A DNA stretch of 64,000 nucleotides, taken from assembly GCA_029207755.1 (NCBI GenBank), contig JARCOQ010000004.1:38514685-38578684 (forward strand), given 5' to 3'. This DNA is from Chamaea fasciata. Its lineage: Eukaryota > Chordata > Aves > Passeriformes > Sylviidae. The stretch's first letter is position 1. Every line of letters starts with the position of its first letter. Shown here piece after piece: positions 62,507 through 64,000 of this stretch. The position numbers and the translations under genes are program-made. Below the pieces are notes generated by a model, which was not told the origin of the DNA, ran no database searches, and saw only the letters and a list, made by a program, of their open reading frames with translations.

Positions 62507-64000
62507 CATGGTAATATCTTACAGAAAGAATGAAATTGAATCTGTCAGTTCTGCTTACATACATATGAGAAGAGGCTTTAATTGTTGCTTCATTAGATTA
62601 ACATTTTACTTACAGTCCTTACATGCACAACATTTCAGGTTATCTATACTCTAAGAGAAAAATTCTCACCTCCCTTTTGCTGTCTTTTACTATTCATTTG
62701 TTGTACGTTATCTAGTGACGTGTTTCATGGAACAACACCTCATGAAGGGCTACATTGTACTTGGTTCACATTATATAATTATTAAATTACTGTAATTTCC
62801 TAAAAATTTCTGTAATATTTTATGTTAGTTTCCTGAAGTAATGCTTATGATAAAATTGATGGTGTAAGATGCTGCTGGTTAAACTGAAACCAAGTCTGTT
62901 CTGCCTGTAGTGCAGCTGTTAATTACAGTATTTCAAGCCTCACAGATAACATTGTAATCACAAAACCTCTTTCACATCATCTTCTGTGGACCCACTTAAA
63001 ATTAATTTCTAGAGATTTTATCTGTAGGTGGAGACTTGAGGCAATAGCAGAATTTTTTTTTTCCTTTTAGTGCATCTAGTGTGTTGTTATAAAGACATGC
63101 CTGTGACAGGATTGATTTTATTTTTCAGAGGCTTTTAGTTATTTTATGAAAAATTTGCTTGGGTTGTAGATGGGAAAAACAGTTCTACTACAGAGGACAT
63201 TCTTTATGAAACTGAACTAGGATAATCCATGATGTGTCTAAGATAAAGGATCAGTGTTCAAAATTCAGTGAAACATCAACAGATCTTCACTTTGCCATAC
63301 AAGACCCCCAGTGTCCCATAATGGAAGTTTTATGGATGTCTGCTATTTGGTTGAAGCATCTGAAGAGAGACACTTACGCACAGTCCTACTTTGAAAAGTT
63401 GGTGTTCTGTGCTTATACTTTTAATTTTAGAAAATGAACAATATGAAAGCATTAAAATAGAAATTACAATGTCATTAAAAGAAAGTAATTAATTTAGCTC
63501 CAGGCAAAAAGCATTTCAACAGAAAAAAGTTTAAAGAAAATCTTATATTAAATTCATAGCTTTGGTTGTGCTCATGAGTCTGTTTCCTTTCTCTGACAAG
63601 AGTTTAAATTAGGAATGACTTGATTGAAATGTATTGAATTTCACAGACACAAGTAAAAGAAGAATTCGATTGAAAAATGATTATTTATAAGTAAGTTTAA
63701 AGTATTTAAGGAGGACAGACAAATGGGGGTAAATACTAAGTTTGAAAACATAAGTAGGGATTGCACCTGATGTTTTAAGAATCCTGATGATTAATCTATA
63801 AAACTTCATAAATATTAACTACAAATATAAAATGAGTGCATACTGTTTAGCTACGTGTTTGTGATATGAAGAATCTATGTAGGAGGGTCATCAGGAGAAA
63901 TGTGGTTTGGATTGTATTCCTGACTTTTCTGTTCATGTCTTTTATAACAGTGCTATGAGGCAATAATATTCATGGAGGTTTTTTTGCTATTGTCTTGTAC
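62507..64000. other. Unassigned AT-rich non-coding stretch to window end
   Basis: No gene or repeat recognised. Confidence 0.5.

Noticed and set aside
1..64000. Search for CRISPR arrays, prokaryotic operons, tRNA or rRNA genes
   Set aside because: No regularly spaced repeats, no cloverleaf-like genes and no prokaryotic gene organisation; the repeats are avian retroelements.

Overview
The window looks like a gene-poor, AT-rich stretch of a bird chromosome. The repeat content is what points to a bird: at least eight CR1 (chicken repeat 1) LINE fragments, an envelope-less ERV-L-like provirus, and several avian-type retroviral LTRs, with no mammalian SINEs or L1. A songbird is plausible but cannot be fixed from sequence alone. 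I found no complete host protein-coding gene, no tRNA, rRNA or CRISPR array, and no bacterial-type system. Most of the window reads as intergenic or deep intronic DNA.

Layout. 1-3777: 3' part of a plus-strand endogenous retrovirus, with a decayed pol (protease, reverse transcriptase, RNase H, integrase) followed almost at once by a polypurine tract and the 3' LTR. The 5' LTR and gag lie outside the window. 6189-6492: minus-strand solo LTR with CCAAT boxes and a TATA-like box. 8741-10025: two CR1 fragments in opposite orientation. 12486-13396: old copy of a roughly 1-kb LTR, of which a better-preserved copy sits at 43566-44638. 15953-16910: CR1 whose ORF2 tail is still readable on the minus strand. 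22916-23324: a minus-strand reading frame with a signal-peptide-like start behind a TATA box, the only host-gene-like candidate. 28183-28750: a strong hairpin, a GC-rich block and a CA-rich tract. 30951-31215: CR1. 34.6-36.5 kb: GT/CA-rich low-complexity tracts, one with long G-runs. 36934 to about 37476: CpG-rich minus-strand LTR candidate. 39552-39735: CR1. 50253-50792: solo LTR of the same family as the provirus LTR, with a perfect 5-bp target duplication. 51104-51262: GT-rich tract. 56-58.6 kb: three CR1 pieces. The rest is unassigned AT-rich DNA.

How the parts relate. The features are mainly independent layers of retroelement insertion. The provirus LTR and the solo LTR 47 kb away are clearly one family and share a duplicated U3 module with AP-1-like TGACTCA sites. 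The two 1-kb LTRs form a second, older family. All coding capacity of these elements is broken, so none is expected to be autonomous.

Limits: family names, ages and boundaries were judged by eye. No alignment, repeat library or gene prediction was run.
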